This document shows positions 35,503 through 44,030 of a stretch of DNA of 64,000 nt, piece after piece. The notes beneath the pieces were generated by a model, which saw nothing but the letters and a program-made list of their open reading frames with translations, was not told where the DNA came from and did no database searches. Every line of letters begins with the position of its first letter. The first letter of the stretch is position 1. Made by a program: the position numbers and the translations under genes. Where the stretch lies: NCBI GenBank assembly GCA_023436305.1, contig JAEZJQ010000142.1:1-64000 (forward strand). The letters are read 5' to 3'. This stretch comes from Bacillota bacterium (GTDB lineage Bacteria > Bacillota > UBA4882 > UBA8346).

Positions 35503-36405
35503 CTAAGATATTTCTATTAAAGACAACTTATAACTTTCAGGCGGAACAGGTAAATTCGAAATTATTAATTCCAAATCTTTTCGCCGGGAAGATGAAGATA
35601 CTGAGTAATCTATATATATTCTCCATTGACCGGGAGCTTTTTTATATAAATTTCTAATCTGGTCATGGTCATCATAACTTACTAACCATGGTGTTCTCAA
35701 ATTTAATAAATACCTTGCCAAACGTTGATGATCTTGAATATTATACCAATACCTATATAAATCTTTTCCTTTCTTAAAATAGGGCGGATCAGCATATATA
35801 AAACAGTGTTTTTGGTTAATGAATTTACCATTATTCTTTAAAAAAGATAATGCATCCTCAAGCTTTACAGTAACATTTTCCTGCAATAAAGATAAATCAT
35901 GTATCTTCTTTATTATCCGTTCCTTATTAAATCGACAATCTATTTTATAATTTGAAGTTTGATTTTTACCGCCTATTGGTCCAGCATTCAAAATTCCAGA
36001 GAAATTTGTTCTATTAAAAAACAAACAGGCTATTCCATAATTCAATATTTGCTTAATATCAAGTTGATTTTCATTAGAAAAATCATTATTCCGGTATATT
36101 TGGAAGGCTTGCCATGTTTCAATCGATATTGAAAGCTGATTAATTTGCTCAATAAAATCATAGGTATAATTAAAAACGGATTTCCAAAAACAATATATTA
36201 ATGGATCTCGTTCAACCAAAATAGCATGATCTATAGTACCTTTCTTTAGAAGTTCTATTGAGACAATAGCGCTTCCGGCATATGGCTCAATTAATGTACA
36301 ACCCTCTAAATAATTTTCCTTCAACAAATCATCTATATAGTCAACCATAAAAGCTTTGCTTCCCGGATATCGTAGAGGACTTATATCTGCATATGGTATT
36401 GGCAT
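35503..36405 (-). CDS. Dam-type (D12) DNA adenine methyltransferase
   Basis: 300 residues. Motif I is RYPGSKAFMVDYI (family form RYPGGK), a second block is IEPYAGSAIVSIELL, and motif IV is ADPPYFKKGKDLYRYWY (DPPY). This is the alpha-type D12 family that methylates adenine at N6, typically in GATC-like sites, but the target cannot be read from the sequence. No cognate endonuclease is adjacent. It follows a ParB-like gene on the same strand with 53 bp between them. Confidence 0.85.
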   Translation of the reverse strand: MPIPYADISPLRYPGSKAFMVDYIDDLLKENYLEGCTLIEPYAGSAIVSIELLKKGTIDHAILVERDPLIYCFWKSVFNYTYDFIEQINQLSISIETWQAFQIYRNNDFSNENQLDIKQILNYGIACLFFNRTNFSGILNAGPIGGKNQTSNYKIDCRFNKERIIKKIHDLSLLQENVTVKLEDALSFLKNNGKFINQKHCFIYADPPYFKKGKDLYRYWYNIQDHQRLARYLLNLRTPWLVSYDDHDQIRNLYKKAPGQWRIYIDYSVSSSSRRKDLELIISNLPVPPESYKLSLIEIS

Positions 36406-36458
36406 TTTTCATCACCTTTATATAATAAAAACTAGAATTAGGTATCATTATAACCAAA

Positions 36459-37952
36459 TTACGAATAAATAATTTGAAATAATTTTTGTACATTATCCCA
36501 AATAATATTAAGATCCCTGGGCGTTGGCTGATAATTAGTTCGATGAACATAATCATGAAAATTTACGATTGATAAAATAGTTGGAGCTTGTTGATTATTT
36601 GATGTTAATTGCCTTAAAGCGTTGGCATCTCTCTGTAAAAGAAGACTTTTCTGCTGCAAGTCACTTAAAACTGCGTTATATTTATCTGTCAAGCTTGGTC
36701 TTTGTTGCGATATGGTCAAATGATTATCATCAACATACATTTCTATTGTTAAATCAAAAAACACTCGAAAAGTAATAGCAACGGAATTAGTAAATTTATC
36801 GATATTCAGGGTTTGAAGTTCGGAGTAAATATTACGTAGTTTTGGATTATTGATATTTAAAATACATGTTGCCGTTATCAAATTATTTCTCGAATGGGTT
36901 GGGGTTGTAGGTCTAGGGTTAGAACTGCCACTTGAGGATTGATTTGTTTGAGAAGATTGAGAACTATTTGTTGATGAATTCGGTTGGGGAGTGGGATTAC
37001 TTGTTGCAGTAGTTCTTACATTAGGATTAGAACTACCTTGAGTATTTCGAGTTGTGTTTGTATTTGTTGGGCTTGGATTAGGGGAATTTACATTATTGGC
37101 AGCATCTATGATAGCTTTAAGACCAGGAACCTTTTCCCAATTATCAGTACGAGTGCTTATTTTCTCATTTTGTTTATCTGTAACGTAGGCACAATACATT
37201 ATCCTTTGAGTTATTGAATCAAAAACAGTTTGCCCCAATGAAGAGCTTGGAGTTAATACATCATTATAATGTAAACCAAAAGCTCTTGAGGCCCCAGCAG
37301 TTCGATATATTCTAAGAAATTTATCAATTTCAAGATCAAAAATATTAAGCTTGTTTTCTTTTTCTTCTGTTGTCCAACATGGTAAACTTAATGCATACAT
37401 AAGAAGATTATAATCTTTAATATCTCGCTTAATTTTACTAATAGAGGTTCGTGTCGCTTCGGCTATATTTTGTAAAGTTTGACCAGCATTGAAACGATCA
37501 GCAAAAAACTTCATTTTTGCAATCGGACTCCATAATAAAATACTATCAATATGTCTTGAAGCAATAAAACGTTCTGCTTCCTCGATTGAAGTAACTACAT
37601 CGACTTCCAAAGAGCTGATATTATTTATAACATCTTGATTGGAAACCGGGAATATTCCTTGATGACTAGATGGAATTAAATTTCGAGATAAAAGTAATTT
37701 ACAGGTACAAGTACGACGATTACCTTCTAATACTTTATAAGTGCCATCATCGTTTTGAAATGCGACAATTCTCTCTCCAACATATAATCCACCATTTGCA
37801 ACAATACTTTGTGCAAGTTCAATTATTTTACTATATTTTAACAGATACTTGATTGCACCATCTTCGTCAATTTGAGCATTAAGAAAACGTGGATTTGTTG
37901 TATCAAGCTTTATGTCAAGCGGTGATAATGATACTGATGCCAAAATAAACAC
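36459..37952 (-). CDS. ParB/Srx-like nuclease-domain protein
   Basis: 497 residues. The N-terminus contains YVGERIVAFQNDDGTYKVLEGNRRTCTCKLLL, the G-x-R-R box of ParB/Srx-type domains (ATP/CTP-binding or nuclease). Residues about 150-180 form a helix-turn-helix-like segment (NAGQTLQNIAEATRTSISKIKRDI). A long Asn/Ser/Thr/Pro-rich linker (about 290-355) joins it to a helical C-terminal domain. Together with the Dam methylase directly downstream this may be a two-gene module. Function is inferred. Confidence 0.65.
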   Translation of the reverse strand: MFILASVSLSPLDIKLDTTNPRFLNAQIDEDGAIKYLLKYSKIIELAQSIVANGGLYVGERIVAFQNDDGTYKVLEGNRRTCTCKLLLSRNLIPSSHQGIFPVSNQDVINNISSLEVDVVTSIEEAERFIASRHIDSILLWSPIAKMKFFADRFNAGQTLQNIAEATRTSISKIKRDIKDYNLLMYALSLPCWTTEEKENKLNIFDLEIDKFLRIYRTAGASRAFGLHYNDVLTPSSSLGQTVFDSITQRIMYCAYVTDKQNEKISTRTDNWEKVPGLKAIIDAANNVNSPNPSPTNTNTTRNTQGSSNPNVRTTATSNPTPQPNSSTNSSQSSQTNQSSSGSSNPRPTTPTHSRNNLITATCILNINNPKLRNIYSELQTLNIDKFTNSVAITFRVFFDLTIEMYVDDNHLTISQQRPSLTDKYNAVLSDLQQKSLLLQRDANALRQLTSNNQQAPTILSIVNFHDYVHRTNYQPTPRDLNIIWDNVQKLFQIIYS

Positions 37953-38086
37953 CCTTTCTATAAAAAGCTATAATGTCATATTAGTAATTAAATGGATTTT
38001 CTAATAATGCAACAAACTCACCAATAATATCGTCATTTCTTGGAAAAATCTTATGATAAAATACCAATTTACAAAAGAATACTACC

Positions 38087-38566
38087 TTATTGCCCATATT
38101 TTTTCAAGTCAAACCCATCTTTAACCATTATTTTTCTCACATCCTCTTTCGAATAAACCACATAAACCCTTACCCCAACAGCTTTCCATTCCTCCTGCGC
38201 CACAACCTGGGCCGGAGTAGATTCTTCCCCCGGTTTTTTCACCTCAAATTTATAGGCAATGGCAATCTCACAATCAAAACTACCAGCCTTACATCCGCCA
38301 ACCAAAACCTGCTTATCTGTCATATACCCCGGAACCAGAATCCTGGCGCACATGTCAATATCCGGCTGGTTCCGCTGGTATCTATTCTGATGCCGTTTTT
38401 TGGCCTTCACCCCCGGCAAACCATTAAGATATTCCAGAATACTTGTAACAACGCTTGATTCTTTCGGGCGATGCAGTTTCTTTTTGGACTTAGGTTTTTC
38501 CACCAGCTCGATCCGAACTGGTTCCCCATCCGGCCCGGCCACCGTGATCTGCTTCACCTTAGCCAT
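38087..38566 (-). CDS. VRR-NUC domain nuclease
   Basis: 159 residues. ESSVVTSILEYLNGLPGVKAKKRHQNRYQRNQPDID ... YKFEVKKPGEESTPAQVVAQEEWKAVGVRVYVV is the VRR-NUC pattern (PD then E-x-K then Q), a PD-(D/E)XK nuclease common next to phage helicases and primases. An insertion (about 75-95) contains GGCKAGSFDCEIA. It is the last gene of the replication operon and overlaps the preceding stop by eight bases. Holliday-junction or flap cleavage is suggested for relatives. Confidence 0.75.
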   Translation of the reverse strand: MAKVKQITVAGPDGEPVRIELVEKPKSKKKLHRPKESSVVTSILEYLNGLPGVKAKKRHQNRYQRNQPDIDMCARILVPGYMTDKQVLVGGCKAGSFDCEIAIAYKFEVKKPGEESTPAQVVAQEEWKAVGVRVYVVYSKEDVRKIMVKDGFDLKKYGQ

Positions 38567-39041
38567 TTTGCAACTCCTGCACTTTCTGAAACTGCTCCGG
38601 ATTCCCCAAGATGTCCAGCATCTGCCGGATGATTGAACTATACGGCTTTAAATGTTTATCCCGGAATGCCTCATATTGCTCCTTGCTCTCCCAACCCACC
38701 AGACCCCTTTCATCAATCACCGGACGAATCACTAAAATCCGTTTCAGTTCAAGCCGGCCGGTGGCTTCATTTTTCACTTTGAACTGCTCATATTTAATCT
38801 GCGCTCCGATGGCCCGGATAAACAACAACCCGGCGGCCAACTCCGGATCTTTTTTATGCGCCGCCCGCAACACCGGCTCCCAATAGCGGGAATCATCGGC
38901 GATATCGTCCCACCTGGGATCGAAGTGCCGGACATAAGTTTTGGTTTGTTCGCTCCGGAAATCATCAATCGTCACAGTCTCCGGCTGTTTGCCGGTCTCC
39001 TTGGCAATTTGTCTTTCAATGGAATCCTTGATATTCATCAT
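38559..39041 (-). CDS. Replication-operon protein, unknown
   Basis: 160 residues, helical. The first 25 residues (MMNIKDSIERQIAKETGKQPETV) look like a short amphipathic start, and the middle has strand-helix patterns with RRILVIRPVIDERGLVGWESKEQYEAFRDKHL-type sequence. No family recognised. The start overlaps the primase stop (ATGA-type), so its product is co-translated with the primase; possibly an accessory replication factor. Confidence 0.55.
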   Translation of the reverse strand: MMNIKDSIERQIAKETGKQPETVTIDDFRSEQTKTYVRHFDPRWDDIADDSRYWEPVLRAAHKKDPELAAGLLFIRAIGAQIKYEQFKVKNEATGRLELKRILVIRPVIDERGLVGWESKEQYEAFRDKHLKPYSSIIRQMLDILGNPEQFQKVQELQNG

Positions 39042-41776
39042 TCTCCCTCCTTATCATTTTTGCCATCCGGGATATCCACCCGGTTGACCACCACGAAATA
39101 AATATAAACGTTGGTCTTCGGGTCTTTTCGTTTGACCTTCAGCCGTTTTTTCCGCTCCTTACCCCAGGTCTCGGTCTCGATCCATCCCTGCTCCGCCCAG
39201 TCCTTTAAAACCCGCTGGGGATTGAACCCGGCCTCGGCCATGAACTTTTCAAAGATATGCGGATACACGAAGATCGCTCCAGCCTGTTGAAACCCAAACC
39301 GCTCGACGGCGTAATCATAATCCGCGAAATGTTCATAATTGGAAGCGAACCAGGACATAAAGAACTGATAGGACCGGGTGGCGTCATCAATCTCCTTCAT
39401 CGACTCCAGGGATTTTAAAATCTCATCACCCAATTGAAACGCCTGCTCCGTGGCCAACTCCTCACCGACCCCAAAAATCCATTCGCTCGAAAGGATATCC
39501 GCCAAAATGACGATGGAGACGGCGGAAATGTAGCTAGAAATCCGATCCGGCCATTTCTTGGTGAAATATTTAAAGATGGTGTCATAGCTCACCGAAAATA
39601 ATTCCGGTTCCTTTTCCCGGACCTCCATCACTTTTTTCACGAAGATCGGGCCGGGGATGCCGTAATGGTCCCGAATCATCTGGTGAACCTCCACCGCCAA
39701 TTCTTCATCTTCAATCGGCTTGCCGTAAATCTCCAGCGCTCTGGTCCGGATACCGGCGGAGGAGGAAGAATCGGAGAGCGGCATTTCGCCATTGGTCAGC
39801 ACGATGGAGCGCCAGTAATTGAAATCCTGCAAACCGCCCGACTTCGCGCCCCGCGTTTTCCCTTTACCCAACCCCAAAAGATAGATCAGCGAATCGATAA
39901 AACCTTGCTTATCCCCGACAACCTGCCGTTCATCCAAGCCCAAAGGCAGATCGCAGTAAAAGGCGATCAGCCGCTCCAGGCCGGTTTTCGTGGCGTTGAA
40001 ATTGGCCAGAGTGACATCGGGATCACCCCAGACCGAAAGGGCGAATTTGAGAACGGCCGACTTCCCGGAACGGGTCGGCCCCCAGGTGTGAATGATATAA
40101 ACCCGCTGGCTTAACAGTTTTAACAACGGCGCGGCGAAACTGGCGGAAAGAATAAACCGGGCTAACGGATATTGGCGCAGCCGCGCCGCCAACTTCAGCC
40201 ACTTGCTTAAATCTCCGGATGGATGATAACCGGCGCAGGTGAAATTGTCGTCACTATCCACCTGGATATCACCGGCCACGCCGGGGATGAAGTTTCTATC
40301 CACCCAGCCCAAATGGGAGGTTGATTTAATCACCGGAATGACCTCCAGGTTTTCCCGCTGAAACTCTTCCAGATAGCGCACCAGATGTTTGGAGCTATTC
40401 GAACTCACCGGCAGATCCTTGTTGGCCAGCATGATAATCGCCCGGCTATCATAAATCGTCGCATTATTGGCGACAATCTTCTTCCATTCCCGATCCCGGT
40501 AAAATTGAATCTCGGTCTTGTAATCCGCCCGTTCGAAATTATGGAGCCTGGCGGTGATGATCACCGGGACCGGACAGGCGCAGACCGGACCATACTTCGT
40601 TTCCTGCCAGATCCCATTCTCGGTGATATTCCAGGAATGGGGTTTCCGCAATTCTTTCAAAGGCAGATTTTTTAAAACCTGTTCCAGCAACGGGGGAGGC
40701 TCCCCGGATTCCACAATCCGCAGTTTGTTGTTCTCGGCGATTTGTTTGCTGACCGCTTTTTCAAGCTCATTCAGGTTCAGTTCATTCCCGAACTTCTTCT
40801 TTAAGGCTTGCTTGATGAGCGGATACCGGCTTGGTTCGTTGGTCCGGAGCAGGGCAAGGTGATTCATCCCTTCCGGAGAATAAACCCCTTCCAAGGTCTT
40901 TACGGCCTCTAGAAAGGCGATGGCTTTATCAAGCTGCGTGGCCGGATCTTCCACATTGCCCGGCTCAAACTTCCAGGCTTGTTCCAGCTTGATTAACGCC
41001 TGGCTCTCCGGGAATGGCGGAGCGCAATTAGCGGCCATGGTTAACACCAGTTGTCTGGCTTCGGCGTATTCAATCTTCCGGGAACGCAGGCTGCAAGCGT
41101 ATTGAAAAATCGAAACGTCGCGCTGTCCTTGATTGACACCGGACAACGAACTTTCAGCGTCAATCTTCTTGGCATGAGTTCCTTTTTTGGCGCTGGCGGA
41201 GGGCAATAGGACATTCCGTTCCAGGCAGAGTTTTAATAAAAAGCGGGGCATGGGCGCCAGGGCGATTTCACCCGGAGACATCTCCCAGGAATAAACATGG
41301 CCGGTTTCATGAATGCTGGGCGGCGCGACGATATAACCCCCGTCACCCCGGAAATGCATGTCTTTCAGATCTTTGCGGACAAAGTTCCGCACTTCCAGAC
41401 TGGGATGTTTGAAAAGAAAATGATAGCCGTTCCGGGTGATTGATTTGACTGTTTCCGGCAATGGCTCATCAGCGGCAAAGGGAGCCAAAGTGTCAGCCCC
41501 TTCGCCGTCAATATCCAACACCACGATTCCGCTGATCTTTCCGGTCACAATCCCGATATTCGCCCCCGGCCACCTGGACCACCACTCGCGGATCTCCTCC
41601 TCGGTGGCCAACCGGTTTTCATACTCGCTCCAACTGGTGGGCCAATTGCCTTGAATCTTCTTTTCCGGATTCGGCGGCGTAAGCAATGGCAGTTTGTTTT
41701 TCGGCTTCAGCGGAATGACGCTCCACTGGAGAGTGTTCCGGTAATAAAGGGCGTATTTTAAAAATTGGTTTTCCAT
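39038..41776 (-). CDS. Primase-polymerase / DUF927 helicase
   Basis: 912 residues. Residues about 5-170 form the archaeo-eukaryotic-type prim-pol domain (WSVIPLKPKNKLPLL, WSRWPGANIGIVTGKISGIVVLDID, RNGYHFLFKH, GDGGYIVAPPS). A helical linker follows. Residues about 390-750 are DUF927 with Walker A HTWGPTRSGKSAV and a downstream PLGLDERQV. It should prime and unwind phage DNA. Complete and in-frame; four bases separate it from a small zinc-type gene upstream. Confidence 0.85.
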   Translation of the reverse strand: MENQFLKYALYYRNTLQWSVIPLKPKNKLPLLTPPNPEKKIQGNWPTSWSEYENRLATEEEIREWWSRWPGANIGIVTGKISGIVVLDIDGEGADTLAPFAADEPLPETVKSITRNGYHFLFKHPSLEVRNFVRKDLKDMHFRGDGGYIVAPPSIHETGHVYSWEMSPGEIALAPMPRFLLKLCLERNVLLPSASAKKGTHAKKIDAESSLSGVNQGQRDVSIFQYACSLRSRKIEYAEARQLVLTMAANCAPPFPESQALIKLEQAWKFEPGNVEDPATQLDKAIAFLEAVKTLEGVYSPEGMNHLALLRTNEPSRYPLIKQALKKKFGNELNLNELEKAVSKQIAENNKLRIVESGEPPPLLEQVLKNLPLKELRKPHSWNITENGIWQETKYGPVCACPVPVIITARLHNFERADYKTEIQFYRDREWKKIVANNATIYDSRAIIMLANKDLPVSSNSSKHLVRYLEEFQRENLEVIPVIKSTSHLGWVDRNFIPGVAGDIQVDSDDNFTCAGYHPSGDLSKWLKLAARLRQYPLARFILSASFAAPLLKLLSQRVYIIHTWGPTRSGKSAVLKFALSVWGDPDVTLANFNATKTGLERLIAFYCDLPLGLDERQVVGDKQGFIDSLIYLLGLGKGKTRGAKSGGLQDFNYWRSIVLTNGEMPLSDSSSSAGIRTRALEIYGKPIEDEELAVEVHQMIRDHYGIPGPIFVKKVMEVREKEPELFSVSYDTIFKYFTKKWPDRISSYISAVSIVILADILSSEWIFGVGEELATEQAFQLGDEILKSLESMKEIDDATRSYQFFMSWFASNYEHFADYDYAVERFGFQQAGAIFVYPHIFEKFMAEAGFNPQRVLKDWAEQGWIETETWGKERKKRLKVKRKDPKTNVYIYFVVVNRVDIPDGKNDKEGE

Positions 41777-41780
41777 TGGA

Positions 41781-41951
41781 TCACCCTCGACTTTTAATCG
41801 TAATGGTGCAAGGCCGATCTTCCGGCGGCGCTAAATAGCAGCGGGAAAAGTATATTTTCCGGGCGGGACAGTTATTAAAATCGCAGCCCTGGATATCCAT
41901 ATCCGACTTTTTAATTTTTGGGGATTTCGAGTCAGATAACGACTTGGCCAT
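41781..41951 (-). CDS. Small Cys-rich protein, 56 residues
   Basis: The frame starts at an ATG at 41951 behind AAAGGAAAAG and ends four bases before the primase ATG. It carries CDFNNC, then SRCYLAPPEDRPC: four Cys in two pairs, probably a zinc knuckle. Tight packing within the operon and matched codon choice support it as real. Function unknown. Confidence 0.65.
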   Translation of the reverse strand: MAKSLSDSKSPKIKKSDMDIQGCDFNNCPARKIYFSRCYLAPPEDRPCTITIKSRG

Positions 41952-42013
41952 GTCTTTTCCTTTCGTCTTGGATTTTTAAGGGCAGGAAATCCCTGCCCCG
42001 TAAAAACTCTGTC

Positions 42014-42886
42014 TCACATCGTTTCGGGCGGTGTTTCACCCGGTTCGAACCGCATATGGCCCACCGGGTTTTCGTCTTTCGGAACTTCCCGCGCCTCACC
42101 GGTGACATTGACCGGACCGGAACTATTTTCAATATTGTAGTCATCATTCAGGATCATGGCGTTCCGGGTGAGCGGCATGAATTCTTCCCGCAGTTTCTGA
42201 ACCGTGGCGAAGGTTTCGGCGTCCAAGACTTCAAGCTTTTTAAAAGTCGCTTTCCGGTAATCGGTGCCGCCTTTATTCTGGGCCGGTTGGGTCCCGATCT
42301 CGGTGACCACCTCCTCCGGCAGCAATCCTTTCATCAACACCCGTTGCGACAGAAAATCACCGGCGTTTTTCAGCGAACCCGGCGGAACCGTAAGTTGATA
42401 AGGAATTTCCTCACTCTCAAAAAGCAAAAACATCGGATGCAATTCCTTACAGGCTTTGCCGTCGGTGGGCTTGCCGTTCTGGTCGGAATCACTGCCCCAT
42501 TCGTTATTCGGGCAGTTCTCGCATTTATGACAGGTATTTTCGCCATTCCCCAGCGGATCGCCGTGGCCGTTAATCAGGTCGTCGGAACTGCAATCCGGGG
42601 GAACGCCTTTCCCGGAATATTTCTCCCGCCAAAACGCCCGGACCGGATACTGGTCGATAACCACGGCTTTTAAAATCTCGGCGGATTTGGTCTGGCCTTC
42701 CTCGCCGGGGATGGTGAAGGTGGTTCCCTTTCCGGAGGGAAAGATAATCCGGGGCAGATTGATTTTAAAACCTTTCATCCGCTCGACGAAAGTCCGGGCG
42801 TCGATCTTCCGCTGGGCCGGGGCCGGTAATTGGAATGTGGATTTTTGAATCGCGGTGGATTCATTCTTCTGGCTTTGCGCAGTCAT
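42014..42886 (-). CDS. Phage replication-module protein with Cys cluster
   Basis: 290 residues. The first 25 are disordered (QSQKNESTAIQKS). Residues about 95-125 include NTCHKCENCPNNEW, then KACKELHPM, a four-Cys site resembling a zinc ribbon. The middle (VPPGSLKNAGDFLSQRVLMKG) and C-terminal strands resemble hypothetical phage proteins placed where a single-stranded DNA-binding protein is often found. Acidic C-terminus (EPGETPPETM). A role in ssDNA binding is a guess. Confidence 0.5.
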   Translation of the reverse strand: MTAQSQKNESTAIQKSTFQLPAPAQRKIDARTFVERMKGFKINLPRIIFPSGKGTTFTIPGEEGQTKSAEILKAVVIDQYPVRAFWREKYSGKGVPPDCSSDDLINGHGDPLGNGENTCHKCENCPNNEWGSDSDQNGKPTDGKACKELHPMFLLFESEEIPYQLTVPPGSLKNAGDFLSQRVLMKGLLPEEVVTEIGTQPAQNKGGTDYRKATFKKLEVLDAETFATVQKLREEFMPLTRNAMILNDDYNIENSSGPVNVTGEAREVPKDENPVGHMRFEPGETPPETM

Positions 42887-42916
42887 GAATTGAACCTCCT
42901 GTTTTATTTTTAAAAA

Positions 42917-43132
42917 TTACCTTTGGGTCACATCCTGGGCGCCGCCGCTAAAATCAAGCTTGCCGTTGGCGTCAAACTCCTCCAGGCCGAGTCTGACAGT
43001 TTTACAATTGATTTCGCGCATGAATTCATCCGAAGGAAACTTGTCCACTTTGAACTCAAAAGTAATAATCGCGCCCACGGCGGCGGGTTTTATATTTTTC
43101 ACATTGAGAAAACCGATCATCTCCTTGGCCAT
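42917..43132 (-). CDS. Small operon protein, 71 residues
   Basis: 71 residues, strand-rich (AVGAIITFEFKVDKFPSDEFMREINCKTVRLGLEEF). No family recognised. AGGAGG is placed eight bases before its ATG, and it sits three bases after the next gene upstream. Retained in the operon by spacing and codon use. Confidence 0.5.
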   Translation of the reverse strand: MAKEMIGFLNVKNIKPAAVGAIITFEFKVDKFPSDEFMREINCKTVRLGLEEFDANGKLDFSGGAQDVTQR

Positions 43133-43135
43133 TGA

Positions 43136-43819
43136 TTATTCCTCCTTTCCTGAAGATTGCTTGCTGATGACTTTATCCACCCGGCGGGCTTTGGCGGAAT
43201 TCTTCTTGGCCTTGGTCATACTGACGACTACCGGTTCATAGATGGTGATGAGCTTGGCCAAATCCTCCGGCAGTTCATCATTGTTCTGCTCCCGGATCTC
43301 TTTCACCAGACTCTTGAAGCTGGAAGCGTTATAATCCTCCGTCAATAAATCCGTATGGCCGTTATTCCGCAGCCAATCCTGGACATGGGGTTTATTGGCC
43401 TTCAAGACGTTGACATGAAACTCCGTGTCCAATTCAAAGTTAAAACCCCGGTAGACGAATTGGGGGAGCCGGTTGGCGACCATCTGCTTGGTCAGCGCCT
43501 CATTGACAATATCAAACTTGGCGTTGGCCGTTTTCTTTTTGGCCTCGGCCTCGTCGGCTTCGCAGGACAACCGAAATAGGGTTTCCGCCATGGACAGCGC
43601 CTCCAGCGGGAGCGGGGGCAGTTCACCATCATGTTTTTCATCAAGTTCATCCCGGACGGGATGAACCGCCTGGGCGGTGATGATTGATTTAAGACCCGCG
43701 ATCTCTTTGTTTCTTTCTTCAAGCAGATTTTGAGCCACCCGCAATTCATAATGAAGTTGCCTGACCACGGAATCGCCTTCGGTGATATAGCGAAGCGCGT
43801 TTTTAATCCGGTTGAACAT
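43136..43819 (-). CDS. Replication-module coiled-coil protein
   Basis: 227 residues. An N-terminal coiled coil (about 15-45, VRQLHYELRVAQNLLEERNKEIAGLKS) is followed by a helical body containing FRLSCEADEAEAKKKTANAKFDI and a Lys-rich C-terminus (TKAKKNSAKARRVDKVISKQS). It may be a DNA-associated accessory protein (basic tail). No known family. It overlaps the next gene upstream by 17 bases. Confidence 0.5.
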   Translation of the reverse strand: MFNRIKNALRYITEGDSVVRQLHYELRVAQNLLEERNKEIAGLKSIITAQAVHPVRDELDEKHDGELPPLPLEALSMAETLFRLSCEADEAEAKKKTANAKFDIVNEALTKQMVANRLPQFVYRGFNFELDTEFHVNVLKANKPHVQDWLRNNGHTDLLTEDYNASSFKSLVKEIREQNNDELPEDLAKLITIYEPVVVSMTKAKKNSAKARRVDKVISKQSSGKEE

Positions 43820-44030
43820 CCTTTGAGTCTCCTTCCTGAACTGTTTGGCCCGGATTTTTTTCTTGGGATTTTAAAAGCAAGTCATATCCTAGAAATCTGC
43901 AGACCCATTCGAAAGAAAAAAGTTCGGGCTGTTCGTCTTCCACATTGGGAATTCTGATTTGGCCGCGCGGTCGAAAGGGAATTACCTTGCCTTTAACCGG
44001 CGTCTTCGAAGTATTGCCGCCAATCGTCAA
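43803..44030 (-). CDS. Small operon protein, 75 residues
   Basis: 75 residues. The N-terminal half is basic and proline-containing (KTPVKGKVIPFRPRGQIRIP), and the C-terminal half is acidic (QTVQEGDSKDVQPD). It overlaps the SNF2 helicase gene end by 38 bases and the following gene by 17, a dense arrangement typical of phage operons. Function unknown. Confidence 0.45.
   Translation of the reverse strand: MTIGGNTSKTPVKGKVIPFRPRGQIRIPNVEDEQPELFSFEWVCRFLGYDLLLKSQEKNPGQTVQEGDSKDVQPD

Noticed and set aside
35503..36405. Complete restriction-modification system around the Dam gene
   Set aside because: No partner nuclease is adjacent; the PD-(D/E)XK-like genes are 13 kb away and not co-transcribed.
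39205..41654. Plus-strand frames opposite the primase
   Set aside because: Shadow frames of a long, well-supported gene with strong codon bias.
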